Shown here: positions 1 to 6,321 of the stretch, piece by piece
How positions within the stretch are numbered: position 1 is the first letter of the stretch
Layout: every line of letters starts with the position of its first letter
Source of the DNA: Deltaproteobacteria bacterium
GTDB taxonomy: Bacteria; Desulfobacterota; Binatia; Binatales; Binataceae
Assembly (NCBI GenBank): GCA_021780585.1
Contig: JAJXYM010000138.1
Span: 1 to 10,669 of the forward strand
Reading direction: 5' to 3'
Length of the DNA stretch: 10,669 bases
Translations under genes and position numbers: made by a program
Notes under the pieces: model-generated
What the model was told of the DNA's origin: nothing
The model's input: only the letters and a program-made list of their open reading frames with translations
The model's database searches: none

Positions 1-320
1 AGGTCGGCCGGCAGATGGTTGGCGGCGGCCGGCAGATTGTAGACCACCCAATGCTTGTATACGCCCATCGGCGCGTCAGGATCGGTCACCAACAGCGCGA
101 AGGATTTGACGCCGGCGGGCGCTCCGCTCCAGCTCAGTTCGGGCGAACGATTTTTACCGGCGCAGGTATAGACGGCTGGAATCGGCGCGTTGGGCGCAAA
201 GGCCGCGCTTTGCAGGATCAGGCCGGTCGGATTCGCCTGGGCATGAGCCGAAACGACGGATCCGAACGTCAATCCACAGATGGTCGCGGCCGCCAGCCAG
301 CGAAATTTTTTCAGGCGCAT
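1..320 (-). CDS. Secreted PEBP (YbhB/YbcL-type) protein, partial at C-terminus
   Basis: This gene reads leftward and runs off the window edge after 106 codons. The start ATG at 320-318 has a GAGGTG ribosome binding site about 8 nt upstream. Residues 1-27 form a Sec signal peptide: basic MRLKK, a hydrophobic stretch, then Ala-His-Ala before Gln28, so the mature protein is predicted to be periplasmic or secreted. The mature part carries the phosphatidylethanolamine-binding protein signatures of the bacterial YbhB/YbcL branch: C53 followed by SPELSW (59-64), and DPDAP (80-84) with HWVVYNLP (90-97), which form the anion-binding pocket. About the last third of the fold is missing. Bacterial PEBP proteins have no firmly established ligand or reaction, so the role stays open. 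The family call is secure. The neighbouring HTH gene is divergent and shares the 289-nt upstream region. Confidence 0.88.
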   Translation of the reverse strand, partial: MRLKKFRWLAAATICGLTFGSVVSAHAQANPTGLILQSAAFAPNAPIPAVYTCAGKNRSPELSWSGAPAGVKSFALLVTDPDAPMGVYKHWVVYNLPAAANHLPAD

Positions 321-609
321 TTGCGCGTCACCTCACGAAAAATCGTCGTCAATCCACAAAAACCCTATCAAAAGCGAGCGAATCAAGGGAAAGCCGCAGA
401 TTCCATGCAATTCCATCAAATCCGAAATAGTTCGACGGAGTTGAAGGGCTGACGCCTATCCCTCTTGACCAGCATTTGTACTTTTGGCTACGTTTGATGT
501 TGTCAAAGCTGGCTTAGCCCAGCCTTACGAGTTCGGGAGTTAATCTACCATTGCGGATTCGGGTCGCTCCAAGCCGTTCGAATCCCGCAATACGCATTGG
601 AGAAGTACC
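321..609. other. Divergent intergenic region between PEBP and HTH genes
   Basis: These 289 nt are more AT-rich than the flanking genes and must hold promoters for both divergent genes. On the plus strand a TTGACC (465-470, 5 of 6 matches to the -35 consensus) lies 18 nt before a weak TACGTT (489-494), a possible promoter for the HTH gene with a leader over 100 nt long. A small hairpin, GCTGG/CCAGC around 509-524, and the larger one at 551-590 lie in that leader. I see no convincing -10/-35 pair for the PEBP gene and no RNA gene. Confidence 0.4.
551..590 (+). promoter_or_regulatory. Bulged 11-bp hairpin in the leader of the HTH gene
   Basis: TTGCGGATTCG (551-561) pairs with CGAATCCCGCAA (579-590) with one bulged C, leaving a 17-nt loop. 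It ends about 9 nt before the GGAGAAG ribosome binding site (599-605) of the HTH gene, so in mRNA it could affect translation, or as DNA it could be an operator. The function is inferred from position only. Confidence 0.35.
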
Positions 610-828
610 GTGGCGGAAGCAAAATACAACTTGCCCCGTGTGATGACGGTTCGGGAACTTTCGGCCTACCTGCGCGTTCATCCTTCGACCATCTACAAAC
701 TGTTGCGACGCGGCGAGCTGCCGGGATTCCGGATCGGCACCGACTGGCGCTTCAATGCGGAAGTGATCGATCGGTGGTGCCTGGAGCGCAACATGAAGCC
801 GATCGAAGAACCGATTCGCGGCAACTGA
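610..828 (+). CDS. Excisionase-family (HTH_17) DNA-binding protein, 72 aa
   Basis: This is a small DNA-binding protein with a MerR-like winged helix, the type annotated as 'DNA-binding domain, excisionase family'. Translation starts at GTG 610 with GGAGAAG 5 nt upstream. Residues 12-60 make up the domain: MTVRELSAYLRV (12-23) as first helix, HPSTIYKLLRRGELPGFRIG (24-43) as recognition helix and turn, and WRFNAEVIDRW (46-56) as wing and closing helix. It matches the family consensus closely. The tail (57-72) is short and charged with no second domain. No integrase, phage gene or attachment site lies nearby, so a role as a stand-alone regulator is more likely than as an excisionase. Its target is unknown; the divergent PEBP gene and its own leader are the nearest candidates. 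Confidence 0.85.
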   Translation: MAEAKYNLPRVMTVRELSAYLRVHPSTIYKLLRRGELPGFRIGTDWRFNAEVIDRWCLERNMKPIEEPIRGN

Positions 829-908
829 TCGTTCCATCGCCACTCCGAATCTCCCAGGCTGACGCCGGCCGGCGACGCGGCGGCGTAGCGGTCCTCCCGG
901 ATCAAGCG

Positions 909-934
909 GCGCGGTCCACGGCGGTGGGCCGTGC
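909..934 (+). terminator. GC-rich hairpin downstream of the HTH gene
   Basis: Positions 909-919 pair with 924-934 (loop GGCG), an 11-bp stem with two G-U pairs that are stable only in plus-strand RNA. It lies 80 nt past the HTH stop and before the convergent SDR gene's end. No U-run follows, so it would be an imperfect intrinsic terminator or an RNA-stabilising structure. Confidence 0.38.
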
Positions 935-954
935 GACGATCCGTTAAAATCAGG

Positions 955-1734
955 TCACGGCTGCTTTCGCCGAACGCCCGGCGCCTCGGGCGTCTCGATC
1001 AGGCGGGGTCCGCTCGGCCGCACCTCCAGCGCCCGACCGAACAGGCTGTCGTCCTCGATCAGGCTCAGCACCGCTTCGGCAATCTGGCGGGGATGCAGAA
1101 TCTTCGCGGGGATTCCGGCGGTTTGGCCGGCGCGTTTGGCCGCCTCGATACCGCGCCGCACCAACGGCGTATCGACCACCCCCGGACATACGCAATTCAC
1201 CCGGATATTGCGCTTGGCCGCCCACGGCGCGAGCGAATAGGTGAAATTGATCACGCCGGCCTTGGCCGCGCCGTAGACCGGGTCTTCCTTGTACGGATAA
1301 AGCCCGGCCATCGAGGCGGTATTGATGATCACGCCGCCCTTCGGCTCCATCAGCGACGCGGCGAAATGACAGCCGAGGATAACGGCCTGCAAATCGATTT
1401 CGAGCACGCGCCGCCAGCGCTTGATTTCCGCTCGCGGATAGCCGGGCAGGCCCACGGCGATACCGGCGTTGTTGTAGAGGATATCCAGACCGCCGAAACG
1501 ATCGACGGCCAGCTCCAGCATCCGGCGCGAATCGTCTTCGTCGGTAACGTCGGCCTTGATAAACGCGGCATGGCCGCCGGAAGCTTCGATCGCCTTGACG
1601 GTTTCGACGCCCTGCGCCTCGACCAGGTCGGCGATCACCACGGACGCTCCCTTCGCGGCGAGCATTTCCGCCGTGGCCCGGCCGATTCCCGAAGCTCCGC
1701 CCGTGATTACCGCCGCTTTGCCCTTTACGTCCAT
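955..1734 (-). CDS. Short-chain dehydrogenase/reductase (classical SDR), 259 aa
   Basis: This is an NAD(P)-dependent oxidoreductase of the classical SDR family, with typical length. I place the start at ATG 1734, preceded by a GGGGG tract 7 nt away, rather than an in-frame TTG 7 codons upstream. The Rossmann motif TGGASGIG is at 11-18. D36 at the end of the second strand favours NAD(H) over NADP(H). NNAG is at 88-91. The catalytic Ser is S141, with Y154 and K158 forming YxxxK, and the PG motif follows in CVCPGVVDTP. The position usually held by the structural Asn of the N-S-Y-K tetrad reads Asp (EIDLQ, D114). The substrate cannot be told from sequence; a hydroxy-acid, sugar or steroid-like alcohol is possible. 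It is the last gene after tauE and the DUF1634 gene, 55 nt downstream, and is probably cotranscribed. Confidence 0.92.
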   Translation of the reverse strand: MDVKGKAAVITGGASGIGRATAEMLAAKGASVVIADLVEAQGVETVKAIEASGGHAAFIKADVTDEDDSRRMLELAVDRFGGLDILYNNAGIAVGLPGYPRAEIKRWRRVLEIDLQAVILGCHFAASLMEPKGGVIINTASMAGLYPYKEDPVYGAAKAGVINFTYSLAPWAAKRNIRVNCVCPGVVDTPLVRRGIEAAKRAGQTAGIPAKILHPRQIAEAVLSLIEDDSLFGRALEVRPSGPRLIETPEAPGVRRKQP

Positions 1735-1789
1735 CGTCAACCCCCGGCGGGCCAAGCCCGCTCAAAACTCCCCCTGACGAAAATCCGCT

Positions 1790-2212
1790 CTAACCGATTC
1801 GTCCGAGCATCATGCCCAATATAAGCCCGCCCAAAACGTATGCTGTAGCGGCCACATAGATGTAATCGCGGTCCTTGACGAACAGGACCAAAGTGAAGGC
1901 GACGCGCACCAGCGGCACCAGCGTCAGCACGTACAGTCCGATTGTCATAATCGCGTGCGGACTGCCAGCCTTCACGCCGACGAGCAGCGTCCAGAGGTTC
2001 GCGGCCCCTTGAAGCTCACCGTGTTGCAGAGCGCGAAAGCGATCGACATAGAAGCCTGGCGCGTGGAGCACGGTGGCGACGATTCCGATCGTCAGCACAA
2101 TCGTGCTGACGATCAGAACGGAGCGCAGTATGAGCGGCGTCCAGGTGCGCAGGATACGGTCTTCGTCGGCGGTCGCCGGCGTCGGCGAGAACGGTTCCGG
2201 ATGATTCATCAT
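1790..2212 (-). CDS. DUF1634 membrane protein, 140 aa
   Basis: This is a small integral membrane protein with three hydrophobic helices at about 27-49, 87-112 and 117-137, after a Pro-rich cytosolic N-terminus. Length, helix layout and conserved style (the GLYVLTLVPLVRV segment at 92-104, and a closing GGLILGMMLG) fit DUF1634, a family known to sit next to TauE/SafE-type exporters. The first ATG (2212-2210) overlaps the TauE stop TGA as ATGA, so translation is very probably coupled. A second ATG follows directly. An AGGG lies about 4 nt upstream. The biochemical role is unknown; an accessory subunit or regulator of the transporter is inferred from the coupling. Confidence 0.85.
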   Translation of the reverse strand: MMNHPEPFSPTPATADEDRILRTWTPLILRSVLIVSTIVLTIGIVATVLHAPGFYVDRFRALQHGELQGAANLWTLLVGVKAGSPHAIMTIGLYVLTLVPLVRVAFTLVLFVKDRDYIYVAATAYVLGGLILGMMLGRIG

Positions 2213-3099
2213 ATCCCTGAAAGCGCGCGCCAGCCCATCTCGACCGCGATTAGCACGAGCACGGTCGCGAACAGCATCCGCAACGCGCCGACGTTGGCAT
2301 GGGGCAGGATCCGGCTGCCCAGCAAGGCGCCGCCGGTGACGCCGATCGCGACCGGAGCCGCGACCGCCGCCGCGACATCCCCGCGCGACAGAAAGACCAG
2401 CGCGCCGGCGCCGGCGGTCACGCCGATCATGAAATTGCTGGTCGCACTCGAAACCTTGAGCGGCAGCTTCATCAGATGGTCCATCGCGGCGACTTTGAGC
2501 GCACCGGAACCTATCCCCAGCAACCCGGACATGATGCCTGCAATCACCATCAGAACCGCGCCGCCGGGCAAATTCCTCACGCCATAAGGCGTCATCCGCC
2601 CGTCGTCGCCGGGCACTTCTCCGCCCAGCCGCAACCGTTCGCACAAGGCGTCGGACGCGGGCAGCAATTCATCGCCATGCTTGGTTATCGAGTAGTAGGC
2701 TGATTGCAGCATCATCAACGCAAACAGCATCTCGAGGATCGGCTGCGAGATCACGCCCGCCAGATAGGCCCCGGTCAGGGCGCCCGTGACGGTCGCGCAT
2801 TCGAGGATGATCGCGACCCGGAGATTGGTCCAACCGTCGCGCACGAAGGCGACGCTGGCGCCGGCGCTGGTCGCGACCACCGAAATCAGGCTCGCGCCAA
2901 CCGCGACCTGCATCGGCACATGCGCCAGAATCACCAATCCCGGCACGATAAAGACGCCTCCGCCGAGTCCGGAAAGCGCGCCGATAAAGCCGGCCAGAAT
3001 CGCCAGCGCGAAGAGACCGCCAAGGATAGTCAACACCGCGCAATCACCGGGGAATTCCGCATCATTCGAGGCCTCCGCCATGCCGTCTGACGCGTCCAT
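2209..3099 (-). CDS. TauE/SafE-family sulfite or organosulfonate exporter permease
   Basis: This is an inner-membrane permease of the TauE/SafE (former DUF81) family, whose members export sulfite, sulfoacetate or related anions. The protein has 296 aa and about eight hydrophobic helices in two inverted halves, each opening with the family's Gly-rich signature: GALSGLGGGVFIVPGL (40-55) and GIMSGLLGIGSGALKV (about 188-203). A soluble linker around 145-175 separates them. The start used is ATG 3099. It has no good ribosome binding site, and M7 or the GTG before LTILGG (residue 22) are possible, since the first 20 residues are polar and poorly conserved in style. The stop overlaps the DUF1634 start by 4 nt. 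No sulfonate-degradation gene is present in the window, so the substrate is open. Confidence 0.9.
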   Translation of the reverse strand: MDASDGMAEASNDAEFPGDCAVLTILGGLFALAILAGFIGALSGLGGGVFIVPGLVILAHVPMQVAVGASLISVVATSAGASVAFVRDGWTNLRVAIILECATVTGALTGAYLAGVISQPILEMLFALMMLQSAYYSITKHGDELLPASDALCERLRLGGEVPGDDGRMTPYGVRNLPGGAVLMVIAGIMSGLLGIGSGALKVAAMDHLMKLPLKVSSATSNFMIGVTAGAGALVFLSRGDVAAAVAAPVAIGVTGGALLGSRILPHANVGALRMLFATVLVLIAVEMGWRALSGI

Positions 3100-3231
3100 A
3101 GCGGCGCGTCAACCTTAATCGATGCTAGTTGCGGCCTCGCCGATAGACAATCCACAACTCGCGGCGCATCGGGCGCGCATAAGAAAACCATTCAACGACA
3201 ATGGGTTCCGCGATCGGCCGATAAATACAGT

Positions 3232-3258
3232 CGATCAATCGGAAATGCGGATTGATCG
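3232..3258. repeat. Perfect 9-bp inverted repeat CGATCAATC/GATTGATCG
   Basis: CGATCAATC (3232-3240) and GATTGATCG (3250-3258) are exact reverse complements separated by 9 nt, in the gap upstream of tauE. Arm length and spacing suit a dimeric repressor operator or an RNA hairpin. The distance to the tauE start is about 135 nt. No regulator can be assigned. Confidence 0.45.
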
Positions 3259-3355
3259 TTTGTAGCCGCTCGGCATCCGATTGCGGCGGCGCCGTCGTCG
3301 AACCGATGCGGAGCGATGGGCGCGCAAAACCGACCTCCCGTCGCGGCAACGAAAG

Positions 3356-3398
3356 GCCGCGCCCGACCCTGGACTTTGCCGGAGGGGCCGGGCGCGGC
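3356..3398 (-). terminator. Hairpin downstream of cinA
   Basis: GCCGCGCCCG (3356-3365) and CGGGCGCGGC (3389-3398) form a perfect 10-bp stem with a 23-nt loop, starting 13 nt beyond the cinA stop. On the cinA strand the stem is followed by CTTTCGTT, a short and imperfect U-tract. It probably ends or stabilises the pgpA-cinA transcript. Confidence 0.5.
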
Positions 3399-3410
3399 GA
3401 AGGACGCCGC

Positions 3411-4694
3411 TTACTTGCGGAACAGCGCGGATTCGCCGACCGGCAGGCCGAGCGCGAAACGCCTCAGCCAATCGAGCGCGACCTGCGACGTCAGCAGCTT
3501 GATCCAGTCGCGATTGCCACGCAGATTGAAGCGGCGCGACGCCTTGACGGTTTCCGAATCCAGCGCGACGCAGACCGTGCCGACCGGATGCTCGGGCGTG
3601 CCGCCGGTGGGACCGGCGACGCCCGAAGTGGCGATCGCGACGTCGGCGCCGGCGGCGGCCCGCGCGCCGGCCGCCATCTCGCGCACGCATTCGACGCTGA
3701 CCGCGCCGAATTCCCTGAGCGTCGCGTCGCTCACCCCCAGCAGTCCGGTCTTGAGGTCGTTCGAGTAGGTGACAAAATCGCCGCAGAAATAGTTCGAACT
3801 GCCAGCGACGTTGGTAATCCGATGGCCGATCAGGCCACCGGTGCAGGACTCCGCGATCGCCAGCTTCAAGCCCTTTTCGGTCAGCAGCTCGCCGACCACT
3901 TCTTCCATCGAGCGCTCGCCTTCGGCGTAAATAAAATCGCCGACGCGCCCGCGCACGCGGTCGCTGAGCTCTTCGAGGCGGCTTTCGGCGCGGCCGGGCG
4001 CATCCTCGACCATCACCTTCATCGAGATTTGCGGAAAGCTCGCGCGGAAGCCGACCTTGGCCTCCTCCGGCCGAATCAAGCCGGCGACGGCCTGATCGAG
4101 TCCGGACTCGCTGATGCCGAAGGTCTGGAAGATGCGCGTGGCGAAGATTTTGTCGCTGCCGCGGTTCTGCCGTATCCAGGGAACGACTTCGTTCTCGAAC
4201 ATCGGCTTCATTTCGCGCGGCACCCCGGGCATCACCACCAGATGCGCGGTATGGTCCCTGACCAACACCGGCATCCGGAAGCCCGGCGCGGTTCCGAGCG
4301 GGTTCGGAATTACTTCGGCGGTCTCGGGAAACAGCGCCTGCTTGATATTGTTTTCGGGCATCACCCGCCCGACGGTCTCAAACAGCCGGCGCATATGGTC
4401 AACCGACGGTTCGTGGCGCCAGAGTTTCTTGCCGGTCAGCCGCGCGATCGTCTCGGTGGTCAAATCGTCGGCGGTCGGGCCGATGCCGCCGGTGGAGAGC
4501 ACCACGTCGGCCATCTCCATCGCGGTCCGCCATGCCCATTCGAGCCGTTCATGGACGTCGCCAACGGTGATCACGGCGACCAGATCGACGCCGATTTCGT
4601 TGAGCTTGTCGGCCAGATAGTTGGAATTGCTGTCGACCACCTTGCCGGTGGTGATTTCATCGCCGGTGGAGAGGATCACGGCACGTTCGATCAT
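3411..4694 (-). CDS. cinA: CinA: NMN deamidase / ADP-ribose pyrophosphatase family protein, 427 aa
   Basis: This is a full-length two-domain CinA. The N-terminal MoCF-like domain (about 4-170) has STGGIGPTADDLT (67-79) and the PGVPREM loop (156-162); in characterised homologues this region hydrolyses ADP-ribose. The C-terminal CinA/PncC domain (about 262-418) has AESCTGG (281-287) with the catalytic Ser S283, the GSS...F...YSN..K segment ending at K315, and ATSGVAGPTGG (355-365). In characterised members it deamidates nicotinamide mononucleotide to nicotinate mononucleotide, feeding NAD salvage. The start ATG 4694 has GGGAG 6 nt upstream. It lies 41 nt after pgpA on the same strand, a common bacterial pairing. 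The historic name, competence/damage-inducible, reflects linkage to recA in other species; recA is not seen here. All key motifs are intact. Confidence 0.96.
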   Translation of the reverse strand: MIERAVILSTGDEITTGKVVDSNSNYLADKLNEIGVDLVAVITVGDVHERLEWAWRTAMEMADVVLSTGGIGPTADDLTTETIARLTGKKLWRHEPSVDHMRRLFETVGRVMPENNIKQALFPETAEVIPNPLGTAPGFRMPVLVRDHTAHLVVMPGVPREMKPMFENEVVPWIRQNRGSDKIFATRIFQTFGISESGLDQAVAGLIRPEEAKVGFRASFPQISMKVMVEDAPGRAESRLEELSDRVRGRVGDFIYAEGERSMEEVVGELLTEKGLKLAIAESCTGGLIGHRITNVAGSSNYFCGDFVTYSNDLKTGLLGVSDATLREFGAVSVECVREMAAGARAAAGADVAIATSGVAGPTGGTPEHPVGTVCVALDSETVKASRRFNLRGNRDWIKLLTSQVALDWLRRFALGLPVGESALFRK

Positions 4695-4735
4695 GGCACG
4701 CTCCCTGGGCGGCGGCGCGCGCCGCCAGCTTATCT

Positions 4736-5209
4736 TTATAACAGCCGGCGCGCGGCCTGCAGCACGACGTTGGCATAGATGCCTGCGGCCAAATCGTCAA
4801 GCATCACGCCCGCGCCGCCGCCGAGACGCCGATCGATCAGGCTCGCCGGAAACGGTTTGAGGATATCGAAGAGGCGGAACAGGGCGAAGCTCGCGCCGAG
4901 CGAGATGAGGCCGAGCGGATTCAGGTACATCGCCGCGGCCATCCCGAAAATTTCGTCGATCACGATCTTCGAGCTGTCATGCTCGCCGAACAGCCGTTCG
5001 GCCGCGCCCGCGACTCCGCACGCGGCGACAAATGCGCTCGCGAAGCCAACGACGAAGGCGATCGGCGCGCGGCTCCAGAGCGGCGCGAGCAGGAAATAGC
5101 CGACGATCAGGCCGACGATCGATCCCGCCGTGCCGGGCGCGAACGGCGCGTAGCCGCTGCCCGCCCCAGTGGCGAAAAAAATTACCAGCTTGCGGGTGAG
5201 GGGACGCAC
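4736..5209 (-). CDS. pgpA: Phosphatidylglycerophosphatase A, 157 aa
   Basis: PgpA dephosphorylates phosphatidylglycerol phosphate to phosphatidylglycerol at the inner membrane, the last step of PG synthesis. The protein has the normal family length and all signatures: GSGYAPFAPGTAGS (17-30), HDSSKIVIDEIFG (77-89) with acidic D85/E86, FRLFDILKPFP (111-121) and GVMLDDLAAG (134-143) with the metal-binding D138/D139. Hydrophobic helices lie at about 31-50, 50-70 and 88-112. The start is GTG 5209 without a clear ribosome binding site; the frame upstream is open but offers no ATG, and the conserved region begins shortly after. It precedes cinA by 41 nt, and the two form a probable operon. Upstream is a 79-nt gap with GC hairpins. 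Confidence 0.95.
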   Translation of the reverse strand: MRPLTRKLVIFFATGAGSGYAPFAPGTAGSIVGLIVGYFLLAPLWSRAPIAFVVGFASAFVAACGVAGAAERLFGEHDSSKIVIDEIFGMAAAMYLNPLGLISLGASFALFRLFDILKPFPASLIDRRLGGGAGVMLDDLAAGIYANVVLQAARRLL

Positions 5210-5238
5210 GGCGCGCCGACGATAGCATTGTGAGCGAC

Positions 5239-5284
5239 CGCGCGCATCCCGCGCGCGATCCCATGGGCGGGCGCGCCTCGCGCC
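5239..5284 (-). terminator. Tandem GC hairpins after the kinase-like gene
   Basis: Two perfect stems lie just past the kinase-like stop: GGCGCG/CGCGCC (5270-5284, loop 3) and CGCGCGC/GCGCGCG (5239-5257, loop 5). No U-run follows. They may end or attenuate the transcript before pgpA, or simply reflect alternating GC sequence. Confidence 0.35.
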
Positions 5285-5288
5285 GGCG

Positions 5289-6110
5289 TCAGGCGGGGCG
5301 CACGGGGACCGCGGACTCCTCGGCGTTGACCTCGACGGCGGCCACGCCCTCGACGTTGCGCGCGACGCTGCCGATCAGATCGTCCCACGGCGGCACCAGA
5401 CCGGGGCCATTGACGCGCACCACGCCGCTCAGGCAATTCACCTCGAGCGGCGCGTGGCCGATCTTCGGATGGTTAATCAGCATCGCGCGAACTTCGGCCG
5501 CGAGCGCCTCGTCGCGCATCCGCTGGCGGCTTTCGGCCGGGGCCGCGCGATCCATCGCCTCCGCCGCCTCGCTCAGCATCGCGACCAACGCCGCCATCGG
5601 CGTGGCTCCCGTATTGAGCGTCACGTGATGGGTCAGCGGGTCCTCGATATCGAGGTTGAACAGCGTCTGCAGGCGGGCCCGGATTTCGCGGTCGTAATCG
5701 CGCACGCGGCGTTCGGCGACGGCGGGAGCGAGCTTCTCCTCGGCGGCGACGGCGGCGACGCGATCCTTGAGCGGGGCGACCAGCCGCACCCGCAGGCCCA
5801 TCCCGACCTCCGGCATCAGCACGGCAACGGAACGGCCAATCACCACCAGCCGATCGGCCGCCATATGCTTGAGGGTCGCCGCGCGGAAGAGCGGGATAAA
5901 ACGTGCGGTGTCGGTCTTGAGCCGCTCCCAGAAATGCGGCCGGCGCTCGTCCACCACCACCAGCTGCTCGGGCGTGACGTTGAAGCGGCGCGACGCCTCC
6001 TCGATCACCATCAGCGAGTCCAAAAAGCGATAGCCGAGCCGCTCGGCCACCAGCCGTCCCAGCTCGTCGGCGCGGGCGCCAATATGCTGGGTAATTGCGA
6101 TTATCGCCAT
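5289..6110 (-). CDS. Cytidylate-kinase-like protein with C-terminal BON-like region, 273 aa
   Basis: Residues 1-180 match the cytidylate-kinase-like family (Cytidylate_kin2 type). The evidence is an N-terminal ITQHIGARADELGRLVAERLG (6-26), FLDSLMVIEEASRRF (29-43), VVIGRSVAVL (89-98, the family's GRG-like turn), a DYDREIRARLQTLF segment (138-151) and HHVTLNTG (161-168). Typical members have a Gly/Ser-rich P-loop of the form SRxxGSGG; here it reads TQHIGARADE, so phosphate binding may be altered or lost. Residues about 200-263 look like a BON domain (EVRAMLINHPKIG, then LSGVVRVNG, then VEGVAAVEVN), a small fold found in membrane-associated and osmotically induced proteins. No signal peptide is seen, so it should be cytosolic. 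The start ATG 6110 has GGGGG 5 nt upstream and a promoter at 6144-6172. Function and substrate are unknown. Confidence 0.82.
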   Translation of the reverse strand: MAIIAITQHIGARADELGRLVAERLGYRFLDSLMVIEEASRRFNVTPEQLVVVDERRPHFWERLKTDTARFIPLFRAATLKHMAADRLVVIGRSVAVLMPEVGMGLRVRLVAPLKDRVAAVAAEEKLAPAVAERRVRDYDREIRARLQTLFNLDIEDPLTHHVTLNTGATPMAALVAMLSEAAEAMDRAAPAESRQRMRDEALAAEVRAMLINHPKIGHAPLEVNCLSGVVRVNGPGLVPPWDDLIGSVARNVEGVAAVEVNAEESAVPVRPA

Positions 6111-6143
6111 GTTTACCCCCCGAGAATGGTCCCCAAGGAACGG

Positions 6144-6172
6144 ATTTTAGGACTCATCCGCGCATTGGGCAA
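6144..6172 (-). promoter_or_regulatory. Sigma70-type promoter for the kinase-like gene
   Basis: On the minus strand TTGCCC (6172-6167, 4 of 6 matches) and TAAAAT (6149-6144, 5 of 6) are separated by 17 nt. Transcription would start near 6137, giving a leader of about 27 nt that includes the GGGGG ribosome binding site. Confidence 0.55.
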
Positions 6173-6272
6173 ACCAGTGCAATCATCCGGAGCTTCGCGA
6201 CGCATGCCGAGAGCGGATTGGCCATGATAATGCGACGAGCGACAGGCGGCGACGCGGATCGGCCGAGCAGGT

Positions 6273-6284
6273 AATTGCGCAATT
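6273..6284. promoter_or_regulatory. 12-bp palindrome overlapping the hicBA -35 region
   Basis: AATTGCGCAATT is a perfect 12-bp palindrome covering the whole presumed -35 hexamer TTGCGC (6275-6280). Its position would let a bound dimer block RNA polymerase, so it is a candidate operator for autoregulation of the TA module. Confidence 0.45.
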
Positions 6285-6302
6285 CCCGGCCAATCCTATA
6301 AT
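6275..6302 (+). promoter_or_regulatory. Promoter for hicBA with a perfect TATAAT box
   Basis: TATAAT (6297-6302) matches the -10 consensus exactly, with TTGCGC (6275-6280, 3 of 6) 16 nt upstream. A start near 6309 would leave only about 13 nt before the hicB ATG, which fits the lack of a clear ribosome binding site there. Confidence 0.6.
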
Positions 6303-6321
6303 TGAGTCTGGTGACGACCGC

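Larger units (their letters stand above)
3100..3410. other. Intergenic region between tauE and cinA with inverted repeats and a weak ORF
   Basis: This 311-nt gap should hold the tauE promoter and the 3' end of the pgpA-cinA transcript. It contains a perfect 9-bp inverted repeat (3232-3258), a 10-bp palindrome ATCGGCCGAT (3213-3222) and a cinA-proximal hairpin (3356-3398). On the minus strand an open frame of 74 codons runs from a TTG at 3349 to a stop at 3125. Its second half has ordinary protein-like composition (VVEWFSYARPMRRELWIVYR), but it has no ATG, no ribosome binding site and no family I recognise. It may be a gene remnant or chance. I see no convincing -35/-10 pair. Confidence 0.4.

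Noticed and set aside
15..452. Plus-strand open frame of 145 codons over the PEBP gene
   Set aside because: It is antisense to the PEBP gene, which has a signal peptide, a ribosome binding site and family motifs; the plus frame has low-complexity Arg/Gly-rich content.
553..588. tRNA-like T-loop text (GTTCGAATCCCGC) next to an excisionase-type gene, hinting at an attachment site in a tRNA end
   Set aside because: The five bases before TTCGAAT (AGCCG) do not pair with CCCGC, and no acceptor stem or anticodon arm can be built on either strand. No integrase or direct repeat is present.
931..1824. Plus-strand open frame of 297 codons
   Set aside because: It lies opposite the SDR gene, whose Rossmann and YxxxK motifs are intact; no ribosome binding site or recognisable domain.
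3252..4778. Plus-strand open frame of 508 codons
   Set aside because: It is antisense to cinA, whose motifs are complete. The plus frame is a typical GC-rich shadow with Arg/Ala/His-rich composition.
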